Of a stretch of 64,000 nucleotides of DNA, positions 46,801 through 59,344 are shown piece by piece. This DNA is from Gymnothorax reevesii. Taxonomy: Eukaryota > Chordata > Actinopteri > Anguilliformes > Muraenidae. Numbering within the stretch: the first letter of the stretch is position 1; each line of letters opens with the position of its first letter. The DNA lies in NCBI GenBank assembly GCA_029721435.1, contig CM056574.1, forward strand, positions 31,419,001 to 31,483,000, read 5' to 3'. Position numbers and translations under genes: made by a program. The notes below the pieces were generated by a model. It saw only the letters and a program-made list of their open reading frames with translations, did no database searches and was not told the DNA's origin.

Positions 46801-49800
46801 AAGCAATCAAGCAAAGGCACTTTGATCAAAATGGTGTGTGGACATATTTGAAATACTTCTAAATTTTCTCGGTCAGAAAACCAGATTTCATCGAAACAGC
46901 GCTGAAAAAAAAATTCAGCAGAGAGTCATCATTGTAGAGTGCATTATTTGTGAATACCTGAAAACACTGGAATTTATTTTTTTCCAATACAACAGCTTAA
47001 TGATTCACCGATGTACTTAAGCCAGGTTCGGTTCCTCAATGTAATTTCCAAGTTTGGAAATGTGAAGAATGCAGAGGCTCAGTGCTCATCCAGAGAGATG
47101 ACAGGCATGAACAACAAGGTTAAAGGTGGGTTGAGCTGGGGACATTAACCAAGTGGGAGACTAATAAAAACAGAATATGGCCGTCCCTTTCAGCAACTCC
47201 AGGCCACAGATTCTCAGACACACGGTCCTGAGTAATCTGAGCTTTTTTTTTATTACGGCACATTCCCATTTTATAAATCTCCATCCCTGGAGACTGGTGT
47301 CATTCGACCCTTTGACATCTTAGAAATCTCAGAACTCGATTATGGGAATGAGCTTTAATTAATAGATTTGGTGGTGACCTCTGGGACAAGACTCCAGATC
47401 GGGGCATCACAGAAAAGATGACCTGTCCCTGCTCTGTGCTCCGCAGCCAAAACCAATACTAACTTCCGGCACACCAACATTTCCCGAAATTTTGAATCCA
47501 CGATCCAATCGAACTAACATCTCTAAATAGCATAGAAATAAGCTTCAATTTAATCTCTGATTCTCAGGGTTCAGAGGATGGTTGCTAATGTTCTTAAACC
47601 CCAACTGCTGGATCTTGGTTATTTAGCCTAATACATGCATTCAGCCTAATAATACATCTCACAAGGTTCCTTCAAAGAACAGGTGGAAAGTTTTGAGTCA
47701 TCTTGCCAGCAATTGGCAACCTCATTGCATGGACAGGACATCAATTGTACAGATGAATCATCAAATACTCATTGAGAAAACTGCTTCCAGCTATGCACCT
47801 GCGCTTGTTCCTCAATGGAGAAACAAGTGATTTTACAGATGAGTGATGTCGTGAAGCAAAAAATAATCGCAGTAATATATTGACATTGGACAATATCACC
47901 CAAACAACAGCATTTTCCCCATAGGAGAAATTTGTAGAGGTGGCACCACTGGAAAGCATGTAGGATCCAGAAAATCATAAGGGAAACTATTCAAGGCTCA
48001 ATAAATCTGCACTTCTTCAATTTCCATATGAAATTGTTTGATTTATTGCATTTTGAACAAGAGTCATCAGAAGATGACATATCCCCCTGGCCCCTGATTA
48101 TTTGTGAAAGTCATGTTAATCCTATACCTTCAAAGAAATTCAAACAAGAATGTAGAGGTGATTTTCCTCTGGAATTATCTGGAAGTATGTACTGGCAACA
48201 TCTACCAAAGACTATGAACCACATGTTGACAAAGGCAATAATAAAACGAATCATTAAAAAAACAATGTTTTAGTTCTGCTCCAGAAACAAACCCAGCCAT
48301 GCGACTGGGTCCAAATCCATGTCACTTCCATGGAATGGAAAAAAATAATTAATTTATAAATTTGAAAATATGAAAAGACACCACTTCAGTACTTGGGTAA
48401 TGCACATAGAAAGTTTCAAAAAGATATAATGAACGGTTTTTGAGTTCTGCTCCGGAAACGAACTTATCTCGGTACAGAGTCCAAATGCAACTGGTTTCCA
48501 TGGAAATGAAAAAAATAACATTTTTAGAAATCTGAAAATATGAAAAGGCACCACTTCAGTATGTGGGTAATACACGTGCAAAGTTTCAGAAAGATACAAT
48601 GAATGGTTTTTGAGTTGTGCCTCAGAAACAAACTTCTCTGTACAGCGACCAAATCCAACTCGTTTTCATGGAAACGAAAAAATTTTTTTTTCAGAAATCT
48701 GAAAATATCAAAAGGAACTACTTCAGTATGTGGGCGATACACATGCAATGTTTCAGAAAGATATAATGAACGGTTTTTGAGTTGTGCTCCGGAAACGAAC
48801 CTACCTCTGCACAGAGTCCAAATTCAAATGGTTTCCATGGAAACTAAAAAAATAAGATTTTCAGAAATCTTAAAATATCAAAAGGCACCACTTCAGTATG
48901 TGAGTATTACGCATGCAAAGTTTCAGAAAGATATAACGAACGGTTTTTGAGTTCTGCTCCGGAAACGAACTAGGCCTGATGTGTACTAAGTCCAGATTGG
49001 TTTCCATGGAAATGGCAAAAATAGTAATCCTGAAGTTTCCAAAGTAGCAGAAGGCACATCTAGAATATACATAGAATACAGGTACAAAGTTTGGTGCTGA
49101 TATCTTACATAGTTTTTCAGTTCTTCTCAGGAAATGAACACTGTAATTTGCACCAAGTCCAGATTTGTCTCCGTGGAAACGACAAAAATAGGAATCCCAA
49201 AATTTCCAAATTTGCAAAAGACACATCTAGACTATACATAGAATAAATGTACAAAGTTTGGTGCTGAAATCTTGCATAGTTTCCGAATTCTGCTTCGGAA
49301 ACCAAATGATTACAGAGAGACGGGCAGAAAGGTGGACGAGGCAACGCCTAATATTAAAAAGTTAAGCTTGGCCTGAAGGTGGTGCTACAGGAATGGTCAA
49401 TGTGTCACCAGAACAATAGGATTATTATTTTATGCACCAAGACGTTGACAGCAAAGTTGATCAGACTCCCATTTGACCAGTTTGACTTTTTACATTTGAA
49501 AATGTAGGTTTTACCCAATGTTGGCACTACAGCAAAAGTAATTCAGCAAGAAAAAAAAATAGTGGCAAAGCTACTGAGTCCGCTTGGCCAAACAAGGCCA
49601 AAATGGAACGCCCCCTATTGGCCAAAGAATTGGCCCGATTCGGCTAAAAATCAAACGTGGTGTAGACCTTATGACCATATATACACAAATGAATCATGAA
49701 AAGGATCGGTGAAAAACTGAAGACGCTAGAGCACAGATGAGCTAAAAGTTTACACACGCATGCACAGACGCACGCATGACAGACCACCACTAAAGACCAC

Positions 49801-52800
49801 CAAACATAGGATAAGCCCCTTTGGGCCTTTTGGCCAAGCAGGCTAAAAATCATTTGCGTTCCTCAGGGCACCAGGAATGTTGACAGCAGATTTGACAGGA
49901 TTCCCATTAATTCTGTCTAGCGTGACATTTCACCTATGTTCATTAAGTGGTTTTGTTTACTTTTGTGACCACTATGCAATAAAGGATTAAAGCTGTTTGA
50001 GTTTCTGTATTTTTAAAAGAAAAAAATTCAGCCAGCTGGTGGTGCAGCAGGAATGGTCATAGTGTCACCAGGACAACAGGATAGCTCTTCTATGCACCAG
50101 GACGTACACAGCAAAGTTGATCTGATTGCCAGTAAAACAGTTTGACTCAATACATTTTAAACTATAGATTCACAAAACGGCTAGCACCGCAATAGAAGAA
50201 ATAGAGCCATAAAATTAAAAATGTTCCTCCTCTATTAAACAGGAATTTTTCCGTCAGATTTGACAGGATTCCCATAAAAAATGTTCAAGTTATTGTATTT
50301 TTTAAAATGAAAACTTTGGCCAGGTAGGGGTGCTACATGGAAGATTATGGAATCCCCAACATCACCTCAATACACCAGGAACACCAAGGCACAACTCAAA
50401 ACAGAGTGTCAATTGCTATGCATCTTCCCGCTGTAGCTTCATACGCCTTGGAAACTGATCTTTGGCTCTCGTGATCTTGACCTTTGACCCCCGAACCTCC
50501 AAAACCCAATCAGTTCAGCAACCATCTGAGGTACAGGTCCCCAAATCACAATCCTCAAGGGCCAATGACTGCTGGTTTTCCACCCTCCCATTACCTGGGA
50601 GTCACATTCAATGACAGTCCTGCCAATCAGTGGCAATAATAATGAATGTGGTTGAGTGGTGGCGCTACAGAAAATATTACAGAGTTGTAACAATCAATAA
50701 TTTCCTCCTCCAAGCGCCGCAATGATAAACACAGATTTGATATGATTCCCATTAAAGTTGTTTGAGTTATTGCAATTTTTAAAAATTAAGTTTTGCCTGT
50801 TGGTGGCACTACAGGAAGCATCATAAGGTGATCAACATTAATAACAGCCCTTCTCTATGCACCAGAAACACTCAGAAGTGTGATGTAATTCTGAGCAAAA
50901 CTGTTGGTCATTTCACTTGCAAATGTAAAGTTTGACCTGGTGGTAGTGCAATAGGAAAGGTAGTAAGGTCACACAAAACAATATTGGTGTGTCGTCTAAA
51001 CACTAGGAATGAACACAAGAAGTTGCAAGCAATTCTCAGTGAAAAAACTGAAGTTATAACAATTTATTAAACATCTAGTTGTTATTAAACAAGTAAAAGT
51101 TTGCCATGGTAGTGGCGCCACATCACAGGTCATATGGTGACCCACATCGATAACAGCCGTTCTCTTTGTTCCAGAAATGATCACAAGAATTCCCATAAAA
51201 ACTGTTTGAGTCTGACCAAGTGGTGGCACCAAAGGAGAGGTTATAGGGTCACAAAAAATAATAGGGTTTGTCCTCTACACAGTAAAAATAAACAAAAAAG
51301 TTTAATGCGATTTCCAATCTTAAAGCAGCAGTCGGTAACTTTGGAGAAAACTGCAAGAGAGAGAGATTTAGATCATAAGCACCACAACCACTCCCTATCT
51401 GCTCCCCCTCTCCCTCCTGTAATCCCAACCCCTGAGCTCGTTCACAAGTTCAACTCAAAAGCCATCTACCTTACAGAAACACATGAGGGGCTCCAGCCTG
51501 TCTTATTGCAATGTAAGCAACACTGGTAATAACAAGAATTAAATATTAAGCATTTACCTGTTACTCACAGACACATACCACGTCATTTTCATTGTGCTCG
51601 GTTATGGAAAGACAAGAGAAACGAGGCTATATGTCAGCCATACAAATGAGGTAACTAATGTTTCCAACAAAAGTAAGCACTAGCTACCAAACTGAGAGAA
51701 ATGAGGCTATTTATCAACCAAGCAAGTGAGCAAACTAATGTAATCAACATGTTACCATTAGCTTCTGAACCGAAAGAAGTAAGCCCATATATCAGTCAAG
51801 TAAGGGAACAAACTAAAATAACCTACACGATGTTAGCATTAGCTACTAAACCAAGAGAAGTGAGGCTGTACTGTGTATCAGTCAAGCAAGAGACCAAACT
51901 AAAATTATCTATTTGAAGTTAGCATTTGCTAATGATCCAAGATAAACAAGGATGTAGCTAACTGTTATATCAGCCAACAAGAAGTGAGCGAACTAACGCT
52001 ACCAACACGATGTTAGCATTAACTACTGATCCAAGAGAAATAAAGAAGTAACTGCTATATCAGCCAACTAAGTGAACAAATTAATGTTACCGACACGACA
52101 TTAGTCCATTACCTGTCTCATGCACCACTGTCAGAAAAGAGTGACAGTTCCAGCAAATATGAAAAAAGTTCTTTTTCAAGGCTATAAACTGAAAAGTTTT
52201 TAAAAACTTTTCTTGTAGACTGCAAACTCAATAGTGACAATAAAAGGCAATGAAACAGCAATCAGAGCACAAAAAAATTCATGAACATTCCAGTTCTTTT
52301 CCATTCATTTTCATGGAAAATTTCCTATTTGGAAAATTGGCAGAATGTTTCAACTCTAGATCCAATTCCACTGACAGAACTCAGCAGGCATTAAACTGCA
52401 AGTCCAGGGCTTATTGTACCACTGCTCTGAAAAATTATTCTTTCTAAAATGGCTGCATGCGAAAGATTTTTTTTCATTCCTGAACCAAACCGCAGAAAAG
52501 CATTTATGCAACATTTTCAGAGGAAAAACTACAGCTCACGATTAAAAACAAAAAAAAGAGCACATAAATGACAAGGTTCTTTTACTAATAAGGAACAAGA
52601 TTTAGTAAGAAACCAGGCTGCCACTTGTTTAGCCAAGCCGGGCTCCATAAAATGGAGCACTAGCAGGGACTTTTGGGTCTGAGCGGAAAACTCACAGCAC
52701 TCCTTTCCCGTAATACTGTGCTGTACTGAACCTGTAACCATACCCCTAAGTGCCATGAGCCATCACTCATGCTTCTACGGTACACTAACCCTGCCATGAC

Positions 52801-55095
52801 CCATAATTCTACAGTGTGGGACCTGAGAGGATGGCACACAGTGTTTGCATTGGTGAGAGTTAAAAATGTTTTCTCCGATTCCAAATTAGGGCGGGAATTG
52901 GACACATTCAAGCCCCTTGTTGGGCGCCAAATTTGTATATTTAAACTTTTTTTTTCATATATTCCCATATATTATTCTCGACTGTAATTCTGGGTGGCAT
53001 GCTTTAGCCATACTGTCCATAATGAGAGGCCGACCAACCAGATGCGGTCAGGGCACAGATCCACTGTCAGCGCACTCCGGCCGCTACACTACCCTCCAGG
53101 GATGGGGCAGGAGTGGGAAGACCATAACAATGCAAAGAAAAACCTCAAACCTTTTCTCCTGAATCTCGTGTCATATTCGTGCCCCATTTAAACATACATA
53201 AGCAACCTGCTCAGGCTGAAAGCAATGACCCACAGTCTAATTTTAAAACTTGTACTGCAGATACCGTGCAAGATTGAGTCTTACGAGCCTGATTGACTTA
53301 ATTTAACCCCGTAGGAGTAGATTTATCACTCTGATTTTACCCAAAAGTGCATATTTATCATTCCTTGCCAAATAAAACAACCAACCTTTGATTTAACCCC
53401 CTAATTGTCACTGGGCCCTAATTAGGGGACCGGGCCAAATGTGAAAAAATGCAGGTGACAGTTAAGGGGTTAAACACTTGAAGGTGATTAGAAAATTCTT
53501 AACTGAGAAGTCTCATGCTGAGCATTCGCTGGCCATATCACAAACCAATGGAGTATTAGGAGAGTGCCCAAAATGAGAGACACTCCAAAATTAAGCCCTA
53601 ATACAAATTATAAACAAATGCCGTGCATCTCCCTGGTGGGTCTATGCTTGAGGAAGTGAGCAGCAACTTCCCCTTAACCAGGCTTCAGATTGTATGATAA
53701 CAGCATCTTACAAAATCATTGCTGGTCACATTGAACGAGACAAGTGTTGTAAAACCTATGTTGCAGAATGTCACACTGTAAAATTTGAAGTTCTCTGTTT
53801 GTCAGACCGCCCATTTCATTTGCCTGGCATACTGTGACTACAATTGCAGAAAATCGTTCCTCTACTGTCGTCACGGTGCCTGCCATCTATCTGTGCTGCC
53901 ATTTTGCTGCAAGTGAGAACATTCAAAGGAAAATAGGAAGAAAAACACACCTTGGGAATAATTATTACAATCTTTTGTGGAGCAACTGATTCTGTTTTGT
54001 TTATATGTTGCGCTGGGTTGTTGTATGTATTCTGTTTCAACTCAAGCCACATTCAAATTGGTTGCTTTGTCAACGTAGGTTGTCGTAGAAAAACTGTCCA
54101 ACTGCAAACCCAAAGTTCTGACATTGTCAAACTCCACTTGTCTCTGGTCACAGTTGACCCAAATTGGCCCTCACGGCGCATGCCACACAATGAGTTCCAA
54201 GACCTCCAATTTTAACTAAAAACCAAAGACTTGGTCACGTTCTGTCAAGATATGTTAGCTACATGAATAGCCTTAATTATTGTTATAACTTCAGGTCCCT
54301 TTGTCTTCGTCCAATTCAGTTTATCGTTTCTGCACATCACTGGACAACATCAAACAACAATTCATTTGTGTTCCTAGTCGGCTACTGAACAACTGTCCAA
54401 GCAAAACTACCTGGCTGGGCTAATGAGTAACGCAGCCTGCCCTAGGGCTCGAACCTAGAACCAGCTGAGTCAGATGAGCTCAGCCTGCTCCCTCACATGG
54501 CTCTTGGAAATGCTGTCAGCAACCCGAGTCTGGCCCCCATGACACGACAGTGATTTATCAACCTGGCTAAAAATAACTTTGCACCATCCGTTAAGGTAAT
54601 TAGCCGCTCATTTTCTTGCAGGCCAGACATGTTCACTCCAACTCCACAATTGGTTGCCTCACATACAGACGCACTAATAAATATGTATGCATCTGACACT
54701 GCACATATAAAATAAGCCAACATGCATACGCAAATTTGTGCGTCCACTTATGCACTCGCACTGACACACTCTGCCAATGCCAAGAAATACGCACAGGGAC
54801 AGATCTGATTGTGTACACACATGTACCCAATCAAACAAAAACACACACAGACATCCCGCGCACACACACACACTTGAAATACAAATGTCATTAATTTCCT
54901 CTTTGTAATCCTTCCAGACTTCTTCTTTAACCCCTGACTCAAAAGCTGAGCTCCCTGAGGGAGAAAACATGGGGTCTACCGTAACTGTCTTCACCCCCAA
55001 CCGCCCCCCTTTCTTTCCCACACACACCCCACAAGGCAAGCCCCCGCTCTCTTACCCAATACCAGTGCAGAGAGCCAAGCTGCTGTGCGGGTCAT
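43766..55095 (-). CDS. il34: il34 (interleukin-34), complete, six coding exons
   Basis: IL-34 is a secreted four-helix cytokine that binds the CSF-1 receptor and supports macrophages, microglia and osteoclasts. Exons 55056-55095, 45941-46050, 45434-45511, 44902-45081, 44411-44564 and 43766-43860 join in frame with GT-AG introns to about 218 residues. Residues 1 to about 24 form a hydrophobic signal peptide assembled from exons 1 and 2. The mature part begins near STPPGICKSINALKGSLNFT, followed by YMKHNFPINYTIRVHHEEVF and VHNISRM, helix residues NKTQELEVRDLQELWLLINQ, and the signature KLVRPKALLDNCYRTMHCLF. Four potential N-glycosylation sites are at Asn42, 57, 72 and 77. Cysteines are at 31, 170, 176, 179, 181, 184 and 191. 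The KLVRPKALLDNC block is shared with human IL-34. The C-terminal exon is the least certain part. Confidence 0.94.
44411..44564 (-). CDS. il34: il34 coding exon 5
   Basis: The acceptor GCGGACAG precedes 44564 and the donor GTGAGTG follows 44411. It encodes WEPPEAIQQILDSVRDSEVT, then RAKLVRPKALLDNCYRTMHC and LFCDCFQCQEN. The KLVRPKALLDNC block is the IL-34 signature, and the cysteine-rich end has more cysteines than the human protein. It ends in phase 1. Confidence 0.95.
44902..45081 (-). CDS. il34: il34 coding exon 4
   Basis: A 180-nt phase 0/0 exon with acceptor CCTACAG and donor GTGAGT. It encodes NKTQELEVRDLQELWLLINQ, then EVLKKVLRVLPTRHPSRKYT and SDLENLFRKIQQVFQQELGE. These are the central helices, including the HPS.KY segment shared with mammals. 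Confidence 0.95.
45434..45511 (-). CDS. il34: il34 coding exon 3
   Basis: A 78-nt phase 0/0 exon with acceptor CTAACAG and donor GTGAGTT. It encodes KHNFPINYTIRVHHEEVFRV and HNISRM, a close match to the human KHYFPINYKISVPYEGVFRI segment. Confidence 0.95.
45941..46050 (-). CDS. il34: il34 coding exon 2
   Basis: The acceptor CTGTAG precedes 46050 and the donor GTAAGAG follows 45941. It encodes LMWLLPAAVM, the end of the signal peptide, then STPPGICKSINALKGSLNFT and NRRQYM. This matches the human segment around the first cysteine up to the conserved YM before KHYFPINY. An internal ATG at 46045 could start a shorter signal peptide, but the exon 1 join is better. Confidence 0.9.
46051..48260 (-). 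other. il34 intron 1, 3' part, mostly unassigned
   Basis: No coding similarity was seen. It contains a 20-nt poly-T (46599-46618) next to a G-rich segment. The open frames at 47741-47978 and 48028-48273 show nothing recognisable. Confidence 0.4.
48265..49330 (+). repeat. Diverged tandem array, about 169-bp unit, six copies
   Basis: The block TTTGAGTTCTGCTCCGGAAAC or a close variant recurs near 48270, 48437, 48608, 48777, 48947, 49116 and 49282. Each is followed by a GGTTTCCATGGAAAYGAAAA-type block and ATACACRTGCAAAGTTTCAG. Spacing is 166-171 bp. The open frames in both directions across this region are repetition artefacts. It lies in il34 intron 1. Confidence 0.88.
49360..51300 (+). repeat. 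Diverged tandem repeats with a GGTGGYRCTACAG block
   Basis: GGTGGTGCTACAGGAATGGT (49379) and relatives recur near 50038, 50323, 50660, 50803, 50948, 51112 and 51220, with AGGRTCACA..CARYAAT and CTCTATGCACCAGGAA-type blocks between them. Local spacing is about 110-165 bp. The same family reappears at 55830-56110. Confidence 0.75.
51615..52120 (+). repeat. Diverged tandem repeat, about 75-92-bp unit, six copies
   Basis: Units contain a GAGAAATGAGGCTAT-type block, TATCAGTCAAGTAAG-type, AACTAATGTTACCAACA-type and GATGTTAGCATTAGCTACT-type blocks. They start near 51618, 51693, 51771, 51855, 51942 and 52034. It is located in il34 intron 1. Confidence 0.75.
52130..54400 (-). other. il34 intron 1, unassigned
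   Basis: I see no exon of il34 and no recognised repeat. Open frames at 52529-53191 and 53816-54215 lack family similarity. Confidence 0.4.
54405..54495 (-). repeat. tRNA-like fragment (possible SINE head)
   Basis: On the minus strand a B box GGTTCGAGCCC sits in a perfect short stem (CTAGGTTCGAGCCCTAG), with GAGCTCATCTGACTCAGCTG before it, about the spacing of a SINE head. The A box is weak. Confidence 0.4.
55056..55095 (-). CDS. il34: il34 coding exon 1 (start of signal peptide)
   Basis: ATG at 55095 in a good context (ACCATGA) encodes MTRTAAWLSALVL plus one base, then donor GTAAGAG. The phase-1 end joins GT of exon 2 to give Gly14 and a continuous hydrophobic core. It lies in GC-rich DNA, as expected for a first exon. 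Confidence 0.85.
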
Positions 55096-55400
55096 GGTTC
55101 CAGGGAGGCCCGCGGACGGCTCAGGCAAGCGAAAGGCTGGGTCTCCCGTTCCACTGTCTCTCTCGCTCTCCGTCTCACGCTCCCTCTCTCCCAGGGGCGG
55201 TCCTCAGGCAGGCAATCGGCGGGTGCCGGGGCTGTCTCCTCCGCTGCTCTCCGTCGCAGCCGCTGGCGGGGGGGAACGGCGCTCAGGCGCACGCTGGCTC
55301 TCGCAGCTGCACAGCCAGATCAGAGACTGAGCGACCAGTGCAGCCGCCTCACTGCCTGCGAGGCAGGGGCTTCGGATCCGATTATCTAACTAAGGTCAAG
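55096..55400 (-). promoter_or_regulatory. il34: il34 5' UTR / promoter side, GC-rich
   Basis: About 240 bp upstream of the il34 start codon is markedly GC- and CpG-rich compared with the AT-rich neighbourhood. This fits the 5' UTR and proximal promoter. I see no TATA box at a telling position. Overlapping plus-strand open frames (54969-55673) are a by-product of base composition. Confidence 0.5.
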
Positions 55401-55829
55401 AGTCTGAAAGCTTACCTTACCAGAACCAATAAACACACACCTACAGATTTCCTGGGCGTTCAGACTTGTTTTCTGGCTCTTACATGTGGCTGCGCAGACC
55501 GAAACAAATGTATGGTTGTTCCTCATTTTTTTGCTTCTTTATTTGCCAGTCTAATAAAATGGGGGGAGACTTGTGCTAAAATGAGCTTGTATAGCCAAAG
55601 TACTAAGACTCAGAAAAAGTACAAACTAGGACAACTTCTAGAGGACAACCCTCAGGTTGAAATGTATAACTAAATGTTCCATTTTTGTGATATGTAATAT
55701 GACTTGTAAATCCTGAGCGAGAATTTGGAGCACGCGCTTTCAGTTTTCGTCCTCTCTTACTTTCCCAGAAGCATGGGTAAGGATTAAGGTGAAAAAACTA
55801 ACAAATATGTAAATATACACAATAAGTGT

Positions 55830-56115
55830 AAATCGATGTGTCCTCTATGCACTAGGAATGTAAACAAGAAGTTTCCAGCAATTCTCATATAAAACAGTAA
55901 AATTATTACAACAATTTAAATTAAATTAAATTGCTTTTAAATAAAACAATTTAAAGTTTGCCGCGGTAGTGGCACCACATGAAGGGCCATAGGGTGAACA
56001 ACATCAATAACAGTTCCAGAAATGATCACAAGAATTCCTATCAAAACTGCTTGAGTTATTGCATTTCGGTGTGAAAAGTCTGACCAAGTGGTGGCACCAC
56101 AGCATGCGGTTCGAT
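55830..56115 (+). repeat. Further copy of the GGTGGYRCTACAG repeat family
   Basis: It holds CTCTATGCACTAGGAATGTA, GGTAGTGGCACCACATGAAG and GTGGTGGCACCACAGC-like blocks in the same order as 50930-51240, now upstream of il34 exon 1. Confidence 0.75.
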
Positions 56116-56119
56116 GACC

Positions 56120-58110
56120 CAGATCATGGCTCCAAGCAGAGAATGATGCAGAGTCAAATAGTATGCAGCATTACACAAACACTTCTTGGAGGCAAAATCG
56201 GGTCAGAAAAGTTAATTCGATGAGGAAGCATGAGTCGCTCGTTTCTGGCATTTAAAGCCCACCGGACTCGCGCCCCTGACTCACCGGTCTTGGCCTCTTT
56301 CCTCCCGCAGGTTTTAAACCACTCGCAAGGTGACTCGTGCCTTTGGAAGGTATAGCTCTTCGATACTTCTCTTCGACTGCTGTCAGACAAAAATTGCAAG
56401 ACAAAAAAGAACCAGAAAAAGACATTTAAACCGAAATATCTGGACGAAAGTAAATGACATGCTCGAAAATGGCAAGTGGAAACAATGAAGAGGGTTTCTG
56501 TCCGTTCAAGCAAAATTACAGTCCATAATTTCGCAGCACTATTAAATGAATGGATAGGCTAAACAAAATCGAGCTTTAGAGCAACTCATTTAAACTATAA
56601 AAAGTGGAAGACTAAATTATGCTTAATTTTTGGATTACTTACGCTGATCAGCACAGCTGTTAGTATTTGCCTCGAATAACCGAATTATTGCCCACAGCCC
56701 AAATTTAAAGAACTTGAATTGGGCTACTTTTTCAGTGCCAGTCGCTAGATTTTATTGCCAAAATGGATTCGCGGGAAAGACGGAAAACTAATAAGAGACC
56801 GACGGCACATTAGGCAAATCAGAGCGCCAATATATATATATATATATATATAACATAAATATAACACTTCACTTAAGTATATGCATGAGGCTAATCTATA
56901 CCACGACTAACCTTTCAGTCGGAGATCCCCACGAACTGCAATCAAACATTTGCTGTCGAAATTGATTCGAAATTGAATGTTGTGCTAAAACTGCACAGTA
57001 TTTGAACTGAAATCTGCCCGTGCATTGTTTATGACCACTGAAGTGGCGAGACCGCGCTTCGTTAAGGAAGAATGTAAATCGTAAATAGGTTCGGCCGACA
57101 CTATTGTACTGTGCGGCAATGTGTCAGTCCTCACTTAGCCTGGCATGTTCCTGCTGCGACACGCACAAAATTCACTGCGCTGGACAACACCTGTAGTTCG
57201 TTTGTCACAGACGGAAAAATAAAAGACAGTACATACCTCTCAGCCCTGGGTTTTCCTACTTGACGCCATCCCCAAGGTGCAAATGGGTACCTGAAAGATT
57301 GACCTCAATGTTTTAAGCATGAGACTTGACAAAGCGCGATCCGCATGTCTAGTCATTGAGAGGGAATATTCTTCCTAAGCCGTGACGTAGATCATAAACT
57401 ACAACCCCCCTCCCCTTTGCTTTACAAATGGAAATAAAATGGAATTTCCCAAGACTAAAGCTCCACCGCGCTTTTATCCGCTTTCTGTATCGCGAAGTTA
57501 ACAGTCTGCTTTCATTCCAGACATTAATGCGCTTTCAACAGATTGTCCACGTCGCCCCTCAAATATCAACAGGCCCGACAAATATCAACACTTTCACTTT
57601 CGAGGGTGACTAGCCACTCATCGCTCAGTGAATAAGTTAACCACACGACCTAAGTCAATAATTCGTTTCTTAAGAACATCGAAATCACAATACCGTTATA
57701 GCTCACCTGGTCTCATTACTGTCAATTCCGAGATGAGTTCTCAAACGTTTAGACTTTCCACGTTGTTCTTAAAACGGTCATTTCTTGATCCAGCCTAATC
57801 CCTTTGAGACCCCAAAAGACCACAGCAATGCGTCAGGGCTTGTAATAAATTGTCTTTCAGACATGTCATGTCCCGTGGTGAGGAGTCAGGAAGCCCACGC
57901 GCTCTGAGGCTAGACCGCATGCTTCGCCACTCAACCTTTTCTCTGAGCTCGCATGCTCTTGTGCTAGAGGTGTGTCCGGCCACTGACGCCCACGCTGACC
58001 ACAACAACGACCTCTACCATAACTCCCTTTCTCCACGTTGGTCCCTGGATTCAGCTTTCAGAGACTAATTGTCTATCATGGGAAGGTTGTCCATCAAATA
58101 TCAGCTATTG
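56120..58110. other. Upstream of il34, unassigned
   Basis: It holds a (TA)n microsatellite at 56831-56852. A minus-strand open frame of 119 codons (56154-56513) and plus-strand frames near 57428 and 57850 show no known domain. A possible untranslated il34 exon around 57230-57290 (minus-strand AGGTATGT donor-like) is only a guess. Confidence 0.3.
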
Positions 58111-59344
58111 TGAAACTCTGATGGTGCACTATGGTTTACATTACAAAAGTTTATCCGCACTATTACATGAATTAGACCGAGAGAGGTACTTGTACCCTAA
58201 TCCAGCAGTTGCAGGGCGCGAGCATCACTTTTTTTAGATGTAGTTTTGTTCATACCAGAGGTCACTGGTGACTCAAAAAAATTGGGGAGAACAGGGCAGA
58301 ATCCACAGTTAATCAATTTGGCCCTTATAAACTGAGAAGTAAAACTTGCACCCTACATTTATTTTTATTTCAGGATGTTTAATCAGAATAGGCTAAATGT
58401 CTTATCAACAATGTGAACAATGATTTTGTAGTCACATTCAAATTGAGTTCTATGATACAATGCACATTTTTGTCATGTTATTGTGATTTAGCACCAAGGC
58501 ACATCATTGTTACACTGAATGGTATTAATAACATCATGCTACTAACCACATACCCACTGAAACACAAAATCTGCAGTGGAAAGGTAGGCAATGCAAACCA
58601 GAAAACAATAGAATTGTCTGCAATTTACTGCAATCTATGCGGAAAACAAGATGTTCCAATATGTAATTCAAACAGTGCAAGGTGTATATAAGAGTTCATG
58701 GGGTATTACTATGTTGTCACTGAACAGCAATTGTTGCTGCTGCATATTTTGTTTCTTGCATACCTAAAACCCAGCTGAGAAGCCATAGGCTGATTGCAGC
58801 ACCGATGTTAACTTGACCCAAGTTTTTTTCAGTGGAAGTAAATTCCACCATTTCACTTCATAAGCCTGCAAAAAAAGTTATCCATCTCTGCCCAACATGT
58901 CCAAATTCCCACGAAATGTACCTGAATGGTACTGTAGCCGACTCATCAACGTCTCATGCTAACAGACAGTTTCGCTTGGCAGTTTTTGTCTGCAGTCTTG
59001 TTTATATACCGGACAAAAAAGGAGTAGCCTCAGTCTTCCGTACTATCGCATTCTTAATGGTGCTTGCCATTGCAGAAATCAAATAATTCTCTATATTATA
59101 ATTCACCAGTCATGTTCCTGAGAAAGCAACTATCAACCACTGTTCTCAGTCACACTCAAATCAGAATCCAGAGAAATCTCTACTCTGCCATGTTATTCTG
59201 TGGGCAAAAATGGAATCTCGAGTGACACTAAGAAGTGGGGACGACCACGCACCATTGGGAGGAAGTCCACTGATGCTGTGAAAGTATCAGATGAGAGAGG
59301 TCATATTCTGTGTCAGAGGAAGTGGAGTGGAAGAGTGTATAATA

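Noticed and set aside
48354..49344. Long overlapping minus-strand frames with repeated segments
   Set aside because: They are translations of the 169-bp tandem array; the repetition explains both their length and self-similarity.
54969..55673. A 234-codon plus-strand open frame, the longest in the window
   Set aside because: It overlaps il34 exon 1 on the other strand in GC-rich DNA. The sequence is of low complexity (Ser/Pro/Arg) and resembles no family.
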